A stretch of DNA of 51,909 nucleotides from an uncultured Faecalibacterium sp. (GCA_900551435.1 URVW01000007.1:1-51909); one strand, 5' to 3'; shown: positions 1 through 8,903, counted from the first letter of the stretch. A program made the numbers and translations. The notes: generated by a model not told the origin, from the letters alone.

Positions 1-66
1 CGCAAAAGCGGATTTACGCCAAACTTACGCCACTTACGCCAAAAATCAAAGCGCATGATAGGGTAA
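1..66 (+). CDS. possible C-terminal end of an integrase-like CDS (partial)
   Basis: The first frame is open from base 1 and encodes about 21 basic residues before a TAA at 64-66. It contains three TTACGCC copies (14-20, 25-31, 34-40). The codons read as a short Arg/Lys-rich tail like those that end tyrosine integrases of Firmicutes, and an intrinsic terminator follows at once. No domain is visible, so the identity is a guess from the terminator position and the basic tail. It may equally be non-coding. Confidence 0.2.
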   Translation, partial: RKSGFTPNLRHLRQKSKRMIG

Positions 67-67
67 C

Positions 68-105
68 AAAATCGGCACTCGCTGTAAAGTGAGTGCCGAT
101 TTTTT
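68..105 (+). terminator. intrinsic terminator
   Basis: A perfect inverted repeat (ATCGGCACTC at 71-80 and GAGTGCCGAT at 91-100) is followed by a run of Ts. It would end transcription of whatever enters from the left and insulates the HAD hydrolase gene. Confidence 0.85.
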
Positions 106-204
106 GTGTCCGGGCATTTTGGAAAATGATAAATTTGTTGACAGGTTTTGTGTAATGCCGACGATCAGAAAGTTTTTGTAAAACAGCGGTTTATCATAAA
201 AATA

Positions 205-233
205 TTGACAAAAAAGAGAAGATGATGTAGTCT
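205..233 (+). promoter_or_regulatory. possible promoter of the HAD hydrolase gene
   Basis: TTGACA at 205-210 is followed after 17 nt by TAGTCT, a poor -10 match. A second TTGACA lies at 138-143 without a clear -10. The rest of 106-266 is AT-rich with nothing else recognised. GGAGG at 255-259 is the ribosome site for the ATG at 267. Confidence 0.4.
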
Positions 234-266
234 TTTATTAGAATTTGGTCGTTTGGAGGCGATAAT

Positions 267-1145
267 ATGGATTATGAACGCAGACACAAAGAAAAGCATC
301 CCGTGGTGGCAATTTGTTATGATTTTGATAAGACATTATCGCCTGACGATATGCAGGCGCAGGGGTATATCCAGTCGGTTGGATATAATGTCAAGGATTT
401 CTGGGACAAATCCAATGCGCTGGCCAGAGCGAACGACATGGATACGAATTTGGCCTATATGTACACGATGATGGTCGAAGCACAGGGCAATTTGTTGTTC
501 ACGAAAAAGAACCTGGAGGAATATGGCTCCAAGGTGAAACTTTTCAAGGGGGTCGATGGGTGGTTTGACCGTATCCGGGATTATGGAAAGACAAAGGGCG
601 TGATCGTGGAGCACTACATCATCTCCTCTGGATTGAAAGAGATGATCGAAGGGACCTCGATCGCGAAAAAGGGCGTGTTCGAAAAGATCTACGCAAGTTC
701 CTTTTATTATAATGAGCGCAACGTTGCCGTGTGGCCGGCACAGGTCATCAATTACACGAGCAAGACGCAGTTTCTGTTCCGCATCGAAAAGGGAACGCTG
801 GACATCAATGACCCGGCAGTGAACGACTATTTTCCGCCGGACCAGATGCGCGTTCCGTTCCGCAACATCGTCTACATTGGCGACAGCGACACGGATATTC
901 CCTGCATGAAACTGGTGAATTCTTCCGGCGGCCACTCCATCGGCGTTTATAATCCGGATACGAACGATAAGACAAAAGTTCTGAAGATGATTCGGGACAA
1001 CCGCATCCGGCATTTTGCCCCGGCGGATTACACCGAAAATGGAGAACTAGACCGGCTGGTAAAAGAGATCATCGATAAGACGGCGACCTATGAGGTGTTG
1101 GAATCTCACTACTTTGAGAATCTTGCGGAAGCGAAAAAAGACTGA
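267..1145 (+). CDS. HAD-family hydrolase (phosphatase-like)
   Basis: A 292-residue soluble protein with the haloacid dehalogenase signature. Motif I is DFDKTL at residues 19-24, so D19 is the likely nucleophile. Motif IV is GDSDTD near residue 205. The long insert between them would be the cap domain. Such enzymes hydrolyse phosphate monoesters in the cytoplasm; the substrate cannot be read from sequence. The ATG at 267 has a GGAGG seven bases upstream, and the first two residues lead directly into the family core. It stands alone, with its own candidate promoter and the terminator at 1192-1230. Family assignment is firm, function within the family is open. Confidence 0.88.
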   Translation: MDYERRHKEKHPVVAICYDFDKTLSPDDMQAQGYIQSVGYNVKDFWDKSNALARANDMDTNLAYMYTMMVEAQGNLLFTKKNLEEYGSKVKLFKGVDGWFDRIRDYGKTKGVIVEHYIISSGLKEMIEGTSIAKKGVFEKIYASSFYYNERNVAVWPAQVINYTSKTQFLFRIEKGTLDINDPAVNDYFPPDQMRVPFRNIVYIGDSDTDIPCMKLVNSSGGHSIGVYNPDTNDKTKVLKMIRDNRIRHFAPADYTENGELDRLVKEIIDKTATYEVLESHYFENLAEAKKD

Positions 1146-1191
1146 GATACAGCAAAAATCATGCGAGCCGTTTGTGGAAAGGCTGAAGTGG

Positions 1192-1230
1192 AAGGCGGAG
1201 TTTCCCGTTTGGGAGGCTCCGCCTTCTTTT
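1192..1230 (+). terminator. intrinsic terminator after the HAD hydrolase gene
   Basis: AAGGCGGAG (1192-1200) pairs with CTCCGCCTT (1217-1225), with a further CCC/GGG pairing inside the loop, followed by CTTTT. Confidence 0.85.
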
Positions 1231-1232
1231 GG

Positions 1233-1260
1233 TTGCGCCCCTCGAAATTTGTGTTATAAT
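1233..1260 (+). promoter_or_regulatory. promoter of the moxR operon
   Basis: TTGCGC (1233-1238), 16-nt spacer, perfect TATAAT (1255-1260). The start codon at 1293 is about 26 nt after the expected transcription start, with AGAGGGGG as ribosome site. Confidence 0.7.
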
Positions 1261-1292
1261 AGAACCAATCGCAAAAAAGAGGGGGATCATCT

Positions 1293-2240
1293 ATGGATCA
1301 AGCGGCATTTACAGATTACCGCAAAAAGGTCGTTTCCAACTGCGCCAAGGTCATCGTCGGCAAAGAGGACGTTATCGAAAAGGTGCTCGTCTGCTTTCTA
1401 TGTTCCGGCCATGTGCTGCTGGAAGATAAACCCGGCACGGGTAAGACCATGCTTCTGCGAGCTTTTGCTCGGACGGTGGGCGGCGATTTCAAGCGGGTGC
1501 AGTTCACGCCCGACCTGCTGCCGTCGGACCTGACCGGCATCAATTTCTACAATCAGAAGTCCGGAGACTTCGAGTTCCGGCCCGGTCCGCTGTTTACGAA
1601 CTTTGTCCTCGCGGACGAGATCAACCGCGCAACGCCCCGCACCCAGTCGGCGCTGCTGGAAGCGATGGAGGAAAAGCAGATCACGGTGGACGGCGTGACC
1701 CATCGTCTGGCCGAGCCGTTCATGGTGCTGGCGACCCAGAATCCGCTGGAATCTTTCGGGACCTTCCCGCTGCCGGACGCGCAGATGGACCGCTTTTTCA
1801 TGCGGCTGTCGCTGGGGTACATGAACCGGGCGCAGGAGCTGGAAGTGCTGTCGCGGCCCTCGTCGCAGCAGGTGCTGGACCAGCTGCAAACGGTCGTCAC
1901 GCCGGAAGAAACGGCCTATGTCCGCACGGCTTACCGGGAAGTGGCCGTCTCTGACGACGTGAAGAACTACCTGATGGACATCGTGGAAGCCACTCGGACG
2001 CAGGGCGGTTTCGTCATGGGCGTATCCACGCGCGGTGCGCTGGCACTGTATCGGGCCGCACAGGCATTCGCCGCGCTGCAGGGGCGGAATTATGTCATCC
2101 CGGAGGACATCAAGGGGCTGGCCCCGGCGGTGCTCAGCCACCGCGTCGTTCTGGGCAGCGGCATGAACGCCGATGCCGCCGCCCAGCGGCTGCGCAAGCT
2201 GCTGTCGGAGATCACGGTCCCGCTGGAGAACGCCGAATGA
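1293..2240 (+). CDS. MoxR-family AAA+ ATPase
   Basis: A 315-residue AAA+ protein of the MoxR type. Walker A is GTGKT within residues 44-52, Walker B is the ADEIN segment near residue 110, and the ATQNP sensor segment lies near residue 147. MoxR proteins act as chaperone-like ATPases that help maturation or activation of partner proteins and are nearly always encoded beside a DUF58 protein, as here. Its stop overlaps the next start (ATGA at 2237-2240), so the two are translationally coupled. Length is normal for the family. The client is unknown. The following DUF4129 and PBP genes hint at a cell-envelope role, which is inference. Confidence 0.93.
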   Translation: MDQAAFTDYRKKVVSNCAKVIVGKEDVIEKVLVCFLCSGHVLLEDKPGTGKTMLLRAFARTVGGDFKRVQFTPDLLPSDLTGINFYNQKSGDFEFRPGPLFTNFVLADEINRATPRTQSALLEAMEEKQITVDGVTHRLAEPFMVLATQNPLESFGTFPLPDAQMDRFFMRLSLGYMNRAQELEVLSRPSSQQVLDQLQTVVTPEETAYVRTAYREVAVSDDVKNYLMDIVEATRTQGGFVMGVSTRGALALYRAAQAFAALQGRNYVIPEDIKGLAPAVLSHRVVLGSGMNADAAAQRLRKLLSEITVPLENAE

Positions 2241-3352
2241 CGGCGGTGGTCGGCGGGCTGCTTCTGACGGCCCTGCTCTTCTGGCTGGAGCGGTGGTCCT
2301 GCGCCCACAGTCTGGACGATGTGCAGGGGCTTCTGGAAACCGAAGACTTCCTGACCGAAGCAGGGGAGCCGGTGCAGCTGACACTCACCGTCCGGAACAA
2401 TGGCCCGCATGGAAAGTCCTTTCTGGCTCTGCGGTTCCATCTCGGCCGGGAAATTCTTCCCTGCGAGACGGCTCACCTGACCAAAGACCGGGTCGGTCCG
2501 GGTTACACGGCGCGCTGTACCACATGGCTCCGCCCGCATCAGGAAGCGTCGTTCAGTATCCCGGTCAAGATCGAGCGGCGGGGCCGGTATGTGCTGGAAC
2601 CGCTTCAGGTCATCGGGGGAGATTTTCTGGGCCTGAAGGAGCAGTCCCGCACCGAGCACGGGTTTCATGAACTCATCGTTCCGCCCAAAGAATGCGGCCT
2701 TTCGGAATTGGGAACGATGGTGGGCGGCTTTCTGGGCAGCGTGTCGGTGAACCGTTATCTATACGAGGACCCCATCCTGACGGCGGGCTATCGGGAATAC
2801 ACCACCGGCGACCCTATGCGCTCGATCTCGTGGAAGCAGAGCGCCCGGGGCCGCGGCCTGATGGTGAAAAAGTTCGATTACACGACCGAACCGCGCGTCG
2901 TGGTGCTGGTCCATGCCGACACCGAACGCTACACTCAGCCGCAGCGGGTGGAGCTGTGCTATTCCATGGCCCGGACGGTCTGCCGGATGCTGGAAGAAAA
3001 GGCGGTATCTTATCGGTTCGCGCTGAATGCTACCTTTGACCTTCTGCTGAATGCGACCGTCACGGCGGGCGACGAGTGGAAAAAGCCGCTGGAAGTGCCG
3101 CAGGGGTTTGGCCCAGAGCACTTCCGCCGTGTGCTGGAAATGCTGGGCCGTGCGACGGGACAGGCCGCATTGCCGTGCGATGCCTTCTGTGCGCAGTATT
3201 ACCACCCACAGGAGCAGACGAGCTGCATCCTGCTGACCACAGAGTCAGAAGAAGCGGCCCGCCGCTGTCTGGACCCGCTTCCGGGGGTCAGTGTGCTGGT
3301 CCTCACGCCGGAGATGGCCGCAGAAGCAGAAACGGAGGGACACCGCGCATGA
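2237..3352 (+). CDS. DUF58 domain-containing protein
   Basis: A 371-residue protein with a hydrophobic N-terminus (a single short membrane stretch in the first 20 residues), a beta-rich middle part, and the DUF58 signature TGDPMRSISWKQSAR around residues 190-205 followed by a von Willebrand A-like stretch that starts VVVLVH. DUF58 proteins are the standard partners of MoxR ATPases. The start overlaps the moxR stop by four bases and its own stop overlaps the next start in the same way, so the three genes form one coupled operon. The metal site of vWA domains is not obviously complete. Function beyond the MoxR partnership is unknown. Confidence 0.9.
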   Translation: MTAVVGGLLLTALLFWLERWSCAHSLDDVQGLLETEDFLTEAGEPVQLTLTVRNNGPHGKSFLALRFHLGREILPCETAHLTKDRVGPGYTARCTTWLRPHQEASFSIPVKIERRGRYVLEPLQVIGGDFLGLKEQSRTEHGFHELIVPPKECGLSELGTMVGGFLGSVSVNRYLYEDPILTAGYREYTTGDPMRSISWKQSARGRGLMVKKFDYTTEPRVVVLVHADTERYTQPQRVELCYSMARTVCRMLEEKAVSYRFALNATFDLLLNATVTAGDEWKKPLEVPQGFGPEHFRRVLEMLGRATGQAALPCDAFCAQYYHPQEQTSCILLTTESEEAARRCLDPLPGVSVLVLTPEMAAEAETEGHRA

Positions 3353-4548
3353 TGCTGTTACAAGGGCTTCGCCTTTTCAGTCTGCTTGCATTTTATGACG
3401 CTTTCGCGGGATTTTTTGCGTCCTGCTTTGGAGGGGGCGGCTCCGTCTGGGTCCTGCTCTGGCCCGCTGTCTGCTTTGCGGCGGCGTCCCATTTTTCCCA
3501 AAACAAACTGTTTCGCATCGGGGCAGCGCTGGCTGGTTTTGCGGCATTGCCGTTTCTGCCCGCTCTTGCGGATCAGCTGGTGTATCTTCCGGCGGCGGTC
3601 TATGGGGTGATCCTTGCCGCAAAAGGGGATTTCAGCCTGTCTCCTGCGCCGCAGGAGGAGTGCTTTCGGTGGTTGTACCGGGTCTGGCCGTTTTTCGGGG
3701 CGGCGATGCTTCTCTGGAACGCAGATGCCGTTCTGGCAGCGCTTCCCACGGCATTGGCGGCGGCGGCTCTGCTGGTCTGGTACGCCCGGACCGCCCGACA
3801 GGACCCGGAAGTGTGCACACAGCCCGTCTCGCTGTTCGTTTCGGGCGGGGCGCTGGCGGCGGTGTGCGGGATGTCGTTCCTGCTCAGCCGGACGCTCGTG
3901 GTCGAAGGAGCCAAAACGGTCCTCTCCGCGCTGTATTTTAGGCTGATCGTTCCGGTGCTTCAGCTGGTTTTGAACAATGTGGTGGCCAAGGGCATCGTCG
4001 GGATGTTCCAGAGCGTATGGCTTTTTGTGGCGTGGGTCCTGTCGCTCTTCGCAAGGCAAAGTGTGGCGCGCGGCGACCTCTATGAGTCCAGCGCCGACAG
4101 TCTCCGGAACGCTATGGAGGACAGTGCGGCCCCGCTGGTGAACGGTCCGCAGGTTTTGGCGGTACTCGTCGGGATTTTGGCGGCAGCGGTGCTGGTGTTT
4201 GTGCTGTGCCGTCTCATCCGCCGAAAAAAGGAAGCGCCCGTTCAGACCCAAGCGGCGATGGTCCGACACTCGGTCCCACCGCGCGCCCGCCGCTGGACGG
4301 GGATTTTCCTCAGCCCAAGCGCCCGCATCCGGAGGGAGTACCGCGCCTATCTCGCGTATTGTGAGACACACGGCGTGACGATCCTGCGTGGCGATACCAG
4401 CTTGGACCTGACCGGCCGTGCCCACGGGATGGACCATGCCGCAGAAGCAGAGCTTCGTGAAATTTATCTCCGCGCCCGCTATGCCGGAACGGCCACCGCC
4501 GAGGATGCCGCCCGTGCGGAAGAACTGATCCGAAAAATTTACGGCTGA
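3349..4548 (+). CDS. multi-pass membrane protein with C-terminal DUF4129-like domain
   Basis: A 399-residue protein. The ATG at 3349 overlaps the upstream stop (ATGATG; stop TGA 3350-3352) and was chosen over longer in-frame extensions because it fits the coupled operon. Several hydrophobic segments fill the first 200 residues and another lies near residue 275. The last about 90 residues (REYRAYLAYCETHG and onward, ending AEELIRKI) look like the DUF4129 domain found at the C-terminus of transglutaminase-like proteins in MoxR/DUF58 operons. No transglutaminase domain with a Cys-His-Asp triad is visible, so this is the membrane shell without the usual catalytic module. Alignment to DUF4129 would settle the domain call. 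Confidence 0.75.
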   Translation: MMLLQGLRLFSLLAFYDAFAGFFASCFGGGGSVWVLLWPAVCFAAASHFSQNKLFRIGAALAGFAALPFLPALADQLVYLPAAVYGVILAAKGDFSLSPAPQEECFRWLYRVWPFFGAAMLLWNADAVLAALPTALAAAALLVWYARTARQDPEVCTQPVSLFVSGGALAAVCGMSFLLSRTLVVEGAKTVLSALYFRLIVPVLQLVLNNVVAKGIVGMFQSVWLFVAWVLSLFARQSVARGDLYESSADSLRNAMEDSAAPLVNGPQVLAVLVGILAAAVLVFVLCRLIRRKKEAPVQTQAAMVRHSVPPRARRWTGIFLSPSARIRREYRAYLAYCETHGVTILRGDTSLDLTGRAHGMDHAAEAELREIYLRARYAGTATAEDAARAEELIRKIYG

Positions 4549-4559
4549 ACGTATGATGT

Positions 4560-4598
4560 GCCCTCTTCCGGCCCATTCTAGGGTGGAAGGGGGCGTTT
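4560..4598 (+). terminator. hairpin followed by GTTTTC that contains the SD of the next gene
   Basis: GCCCTCTTCC (4560-4569) pairs with GGAAGGGGGC (4585-4594) with one G-U pair, and GCCC (4571-4574) pairs with GGGT (4581-4584) inside. The sequence GTTTTC follows. It can act as a weak intrinsic terminator of the moxR operon. Its 3' arm is also the GGAAGGGGG ribosome site for the PBP start at 4601, so the same hairpin would hide that site. Confidence 0.65.
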
Positions 4599-4600
4599 TC

Positions 4601-6190
4601 ATGTCTGGACGGCGGGTCTTGGCGCTGTATGTGCTGTTGGTGGGGTGCTTTGCGGCAGTGGTCTGCCGGTTGTATTGGCTCTGCTCGAACTCGGTCTATG
4701 CGGCGCGGGCGGCGGCACAAAGTGTCGTGACGCTCCACCTGCCCGCACGGCGGGGGAATTTCTACGATTGCAAAGGGCGTCTGCTGACCGGTCTTGGAAC
4801 GAATTGGACTGCGCTCTGCGTACCCGGAGAAGGAAACTACACCCGCCTGTTTCCCTGCACCGATGCGGATGGACAGGCGCTTCTTTACCAGAAACGAAAT
4901 GCATCGATGCCGTTTCTGGTCACGGTGGATCGGGATGTTTCCGCGCTGGGAGTTTCCTGTTGGCCGACCGCCAAACGCTATGTCTCCGCACCGCTTGCAC
5001 CGCAGCTCATCGGCGCAGTAGATGGTGAGGGACACGGCATTTCGGGGCTGGAAGCGGCCTTGGATGCAGAACTCTCCGGGACCGGCGAAGCCGACAGTCT
5101 GACCTGCTTCGTCAACGCACAGGGAAAGCTTCGCGGCGAACCGGAACTTACCGCCGCCGACAGCGGCGCGGTGGGGGTCCAGCTGACCCTCTCCCGGCCC
5201 ATCCAGCGGGGCGTGGAAGCCATCGCCAGCCAGAAGATGACGACCGGCTGTGTTTTGGTGCTGGATGCCGCTCAGGCCAAGGTCCGCGCGTGCGTCAGCG
5301 TGCCCGGATACGACCCGGAGCATCTGGCCGACAGCCTGAACGCGCCGGACAGTCCGCTGGTGGAGCGGGCTTTTCAGAGCTATGCGGTGGGGTCGGTGTT
5401 CAAGCCGGTCCTTGCGGCGGCCGCACTGGAAGCAGGGGAGACAGACCTTATTTACACCTGTCCCGGCTGGTGCGAAGTGGATGGTCAGGTGTTCCGGTGC
5501 GCGGGAGGCGTTCCTCACGGCGAGGTGGACCTCGCTGCGGCACTGGAAAAAAGCTGCAACGGCTACTTTATCCAGCTGGGGCAGAAACTCGGTGCAGAGC
5601 GGGTCCGCGCCATGGCGGCGTCGCTGGGGGTTGGACAGAAAACCGTGCTGACCGAGTCGCTCCATACGGCGGCGGGGGTCCTGCCCGCATTGGAATCGCT
5701 TGCGTCCAGCGGGGCGTATGCGAATTTCTGCTTCGGGCAGGGGGAGCTTCTGGCGACGCCGGTGCAGGTGGCAGGAATGATGAATGCGCTGGTGACCGGG
5801 ACGTTTCGGACGCCGCTCTTTCTGGAAACGACCCTCGACGAGACCACCGGTGAGCCGCTGACGCCCCTTGCACACTGTACCGCAAAGCGGGTGGTGTCGG
5901 ACGAGACGGCGTCTGCCCTGCGTTCGCTCCTCGCGGGGGTGGTGGAGAACGGGACCGGCCATGACGCCGCCCTGCCGGAGACAACAACGGCGGGCAAGAC
6001 CGGCACGGCCCAGACCGGCCAGTTCCGAGACGGCGTCGAGCTGAAAAACAGCTGGTTCGCGGGCTGTGTCCCGGCGCAGGAGCCGCGCTGGACCATCGTG
6101 GTCCTGCAGGATGCCCAGACCGAGCCGCTCTGCTCCAGCGCCTCGATTTTTGCCGCCGTGGCCGAAATGCTGGAAAATACAGCTCCTTAA
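4601..6190 (+). CDS. penicillin-binding transpeptidase (class B PBP-like)
   Basis: A 529-residue protein with one N-terminal membrane helix (about residues 6-26) and a C-terminal transpeptidase domain on the outer face. The active-site motifs are all present: SVFK at 265-268 (acyl-enzyme serine 265), SCN near 318 and KTGTAQ starting near 466. Such enzymes cross-link peptidoglycan stem peptides and are the targets of beta-lactams. It is shorter than typical PBP2 or SpoVD proteins and has no PASTA repeats. The ATG at 4601 was preferred to one at 4553 because it follows a strong SD (4585-4593) and starts the membrane segment correctly. It lies 52 bases after the MoxR operon, whose products may act on the envelope. 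Confidence 0.9.
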   Translation: MSGRRVLALYVLLVGCFAAVVCRLYWLCSNSVYAARAAAQSVVTLHLPARRGNFYDCKGRLLTGLGTNWTALCVPGEGNYTRLFPCTDADGQALLYQKRNASMPFLVTVDRDVSALGVSCWPTAKRYVSAPLAPQLIGAVDGEGHGISGLEAALDAELSGTGEADSLTCFVNAQGKLRGEPELTAADSGAVGVQLTLSRPIQRGVEAIASQKMTTGCVLVLDAAQAKVRACVSVPGYDPEHLADSLNAPDSPLVERAFQSYAVGSVFKPVLAAAALEAGETDLIYTCPGWCEVDGQVFRCAGGVPHGEVDLAAALEKSCNGYFIQLGQKLGAERVRAMAASLGVGQKTVLTESLHTAAGVLPALESLASSGAYANFCFGQGELLATPVQVAGMMNALVTGTFRTPLFLETTLDETTGEPLTPLAHCTAKRVVSDETASALRSLLAGVVENGTGHDAALPETTTAGKTGTAQTGQFRDGVELKNSWFAGCVPAQEPRWTIVVLQDAQTEPLCSSASIFAAVAEMLENTAP

Positions 6191-6203
6191 ATGCGGTTTT
6201 TTC

Positions 6204-6232
6204 TTGCTTTTTGAAGCGTTGTATGATATTAT
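6204..6232 (+). promoter_or_regulatory. promoter of secG
   Basis: TTGCTT (6204-6209), 17-nt spacer, TATTAT (6227-6232). Confidence 0.7.
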
Positions 6233-6290
6233 ATCCTTGTATTTGTATGTTGACTCATTTTGAATCTATGATAAAAGGAGCGTTCCATCC

Positions 6291-6539
6291 ATGTCTGCTA
6301 TTGAAATCGTCGGCGGCGCTGTCCTGCTTGCTGCCTCGGTCGTCATCATCGTTCTTACCCTGATGCAGCACACCCACGGTCAGGGCCTGTCCGGTGCGAT
6401 CAACGGCGGTGCATACGGTGCAAACAATGCACGCCTGACCCCTGCGGACCAGATGCTGGCAAAGGTGACCCGCATTGCTGGCATCGTGTTCTTCGTGGTG
6501 GCCATTCTGGCATGTGTGTTTGCCAGCCGTCTGGCCTGA
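6291..6539 (+). CDS. secG: protein translocase subunit SecG
   Basis: An 82-residue protein with two hydrophobic segments (about residues 5-24 and 58-79) separated by a Gly-rich loop, including the GQGLSGAINGG stretch typical of SecG. It is the small auxiliary subunit of the SecYEG channel in the membrane. It has its own promoter, an AAAGGAG ribosome site and a terminator right after the stop. The pairing secG then rnr is common in Firmicutes. Length is normal. Confidence 0.93.
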   Translation: MSAIEIVGGAVLLAASVVIIVLTLMQHTHGQGLSGAINGGAYGANNARLTPADQMLAKVTRIAGIVFFVVAILACVFASRLA

Positions 6540-6550
6540 GCACTCGCGCA

Positions 6551-6578
6551 CAGCCCCGTGTAAGGCGGGGCTGTTTTT
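6551..6578 (+). terminator. intrinsic terminator after secG
   Basis: AGCCCCG and CGGGGCT arms with a short loop, followed by GTTTTT. Confidence 0.88.
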
Positions 6579-6646
6579 CTGTCTAAGAGGGAAGAGCCGC
6601 TGCCCGCTGGAGGTGGCCGGCTGTGGAAGTTAAGGAGTAAAAAACT

Positions 6647-8764
6647 ATGTCATTACGCGATAAGATCGAGCATGCCATCCAGAACCAGCCCTGCACTGTG
6701 AAGGATCTGAAGTCCAAGTTCGGCGGGGACCGCGGTGCAGACCGCAAGGTGATGGAAGCGCTGGATTCTCTGGTGCACGACGCTGTGATCTGCCAGCGCT
6801 CAGGCGTGTTCTTCACCGTGCGCTCCGGCCGTGCCGAAAAGGCGCTGCTGTGCAAGGTGGTCAAGCTTGGCAAAAACTTTGCCTTCGTTATGCTCGAGGA
6901 CGAGACGAGCGATATCTTCATCCCGGGCCGGTTCACCCGCGGCGCAATGCCCGGTGACGAGGTGCTGGTCGAAAAATTTGAGCATCCCCGCGTGGAGGGC
7001 AGCGATGAGGGCGCGATCCTCGCCATCCTCACCGAAAAGAACGACCTCGTGGGCACGGTCCGCCGCATTGAGGGCCGCCTGAAGTTCGTGCCGGATGACT
7101 GCCCCGCCATCTCCATGCAGCTCATGCGCGACTGTGAAGGCGGCGCAAAGGACGGCGATAAGGTCGCGGTCGAGATCATGATGCGCGGCAACCGTCAGGA
7201 GGACCACCGTGTGGGCGTTGCCATGCGGTTCGGCAGCTCGGACGAGGCCAAGCGCTGCGCCAAGGCGCTGCTCTATGCACGCGATATCCACACCCGCTTC
7301 CCGGACAAGGTCCGCGAGGAAGCCAAAAAGTTCGAGGGCATGACCGTTTCGGAAGCGGACTGCGAGGGTCGCATGGACCTGCGCGCGCTGCCCATTTTCA
7401 CCATCGACAGCGCCGAGACGAAGGACATCGACGACGCGATCAGCCTGACCCGCACTCCCGAGGGCGGCTATGAGCTGGGCGTCCACATCGCGGACGTTTC
7501 CAACTACGTCAAGCCGGGTTCGGAACTGAACGAGGAAGCCTTCAACCGTGCAACCTCCGTGTACTATGCCGATCAGGTCGTTCCCATGCTGCCCAAGAGC
7601 CTGTCCAACGGCATCTGCTCGCTGAACGAAAAGGAACTGCGTCTGGCATTCTCCTGCCTGATGCGTCTGGATCAGGACGGCAATCTGACGGATTACCGTT
7701 TTGTCAAGTCCATCATCTGCAGCCGCGTCAAGGGTGTTTACTCTGAGATCAACGCCCTGCTGGCCGGTACGGCAGATGCAGAAATTCAGGCAAAGTATGC
7801 AGAGGTCCTCGACCAGCTGCCCGCTATGAAGGAGCTGTACGGCCATCGTGCCCGTCTGCGTACCGAGCGCGGCTGCATCGACTTCGAGAGCGGGGAAGTG
7901 AAGCTCATCCTCGACGAGGACGGCCACTGTATCGATGTCAAGAAGCGCACCTCCGGCGAGAGCGAATCCATGATCGAGGAGTTCATGCTGCTGGCCAACC
8001 AGTGCGCGGCCCACTTTGCCCGCGTCAAGCAGATCCCGTTCGTCTATCGTGTCCACGAGGAGCCGAACGGCGAAAAGCTGGAGCGTCTGCACACCCTGCT
8101 GCAGGCATGCGGCATCAACGACCACTTTGCAAAAGAGGTCCCCACCCCCAAGGAGTTGAGCGCCATCCTCGAGGGCGTGCGCGGCACGTCCTATGAGGAG
8201 ATCATCAACACCGGAATGCTCCGCTGCATGTCCAAGGCGTGCTACGAGGAGAAGCCCAAGGGCCACTATGGTCTGGTGCTGAAGGATTACGCCCACTTCA
8301 CCAGTCCCATCCGCCGCTATCCGGACCTCGCCATCCACCGCATCATGACCGACATGCTCAGCGGGACCGATAAGGAAACCATGGCCATCCGCTACACCGA
8401 TTTTGCCGCACAGGCTGCCAAGCAGTCCAGCGAGCGGGAGATCATCGCCATGCAGATCGAGCGCAAGGCCGAGGACTGCTACAAGGCAGAGTATGCCCGC
8501 CGCCATCTGGGCGAGTGCTATGAGGGCACGATCTCCGGTGTGACCCAGCGCGGTCTGTTCATCGAACTGGAGAACGGCGTGGAGGGCTTTGTGCCCGCAT
8601 CCAGCCTGACCCCCACCGGCACGACCCTGACCGAGGGCATCCGTCTGTCGGACCCCGTTTCCGGCAAGAATTGGAGCCTCGGCGACAGCATGATGATCAC
8701 CATCGTCCGCGCCGACGTCAACCTCGGCAAAGTCGATTTTGAGGTCGCCCCCGAAACGAAGTAA
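6647..8764 (+). CDS. rnr: ribonuclease R
   Basis: A 705-residue 3'-5' exoribonuclease of the RNB family. The order is an N-terminal winged-helix/cold-shock part, the RNB catalytic domain with the DIDDAISL metal-binding motif near residues 258-265, and a C-terminal S1 RNA-binding domain near residues 625-700 (start CYEGTISGVTQRGLFIEL). RNase R degrades structured RNA and takes part in RNA quality control and trans-translation. The ATG at 6647 follows TAAGGAG. Length is usual. No smpB follows; the next gene is unrelated and after a terminator. Confidence 0.95.
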   Translation: MSLRDKIEHAIQNQPCTVKDLKSKFGGDRGADRKVMEALDSLVHDAVICQRSGVFFTVRSGRAEKALLCKVVKLGKNFAFVMLEDETSDIFIPGRFTRGAMPGDEVLVEKFEHPRVEGSDEGAILAILTEKNDLVGTVRRIEGRLKFVPDDCPAISMQLMRDCEGGAKDGDKVAVEIMMRGNRQEDHRVGVAMRFGSSDEAKRCAKALLYARDIHTRFPDKVREEAKKFEGMTVSEADCEGRMDLRALPIFTIDSAETKDIDDAISLTRTPEGGYELGVHIADVSNYVKPGSELNEEAFNRATSVYYADQVVPMLPKSLSNGICSLNEKELRLAFSCLMRLDQDGNLTDYRFVKSIICSRVKGVYSEINALLAGTADAEIQAKYAEVLDQLPAMKELYGHRARLRTERGCIDFESGEVKLILDEDGHCIDVKKRTSGESESMIEEFMLLANQCAAHFARVKQIPFVYRVHEEPNGEKLERLHTLLQACGINDHFAKEVPTPKELSAILEGVRGTSYEEIINTGMLRCMSKACYEEKPKGHYGLVLKDYAHFTSPIRRYPDLAIHRIMTDMLSGTDKETMAIRYTDFAAQAAKQSSEREIIAMQIERKAEDCYKAEYARRHLGECYEGTISGVTQRGLFIELENGVEGFVPASSLTPTGTTLTEGIRLSDPVSGKNWSLGDSMMITIVRADVNLGKVDFEVAPETK

Positions 8765-8782
8765 GCTGTAAAAAACGATTTG

Positions 8783-8820
8783 GCGTCTGCTTTCTGCTTT
8801 GGAAAGCGGGCGCTTTTTTG
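8783..8820 (+). terminator. intrinsic terminator after rnr
   Basis: A 12-bp stem (8783-8794 with 8802-8813, including three G-U pairs) is followed by six Ts. Confidence 0.85.
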
Positions 8821-8903
8821 TTTTGCGGGATGACTGGCTGTTAGATATTAGAGGTCCGGGAGTTTATACTTTTGTCACATTTCCGACAAAAGTTGCTTTT
8901 TGC

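Noticed and set aside
14..40. Three TTACGCC copies as a regulatory repeat
   Set aside because: Spacing is irregular (11 and 9 bases) and they lie in an open frame before a terminator; possible coding tail instead.
6800..8506. Long open frame on the minus strand opposite rnr
   Set aside because: It mirrors a real, well-conserved gene on the other strand, has no SD and encodes Ala/His/Val-rich sequence typical of antisense frames in GC-rich DNA.
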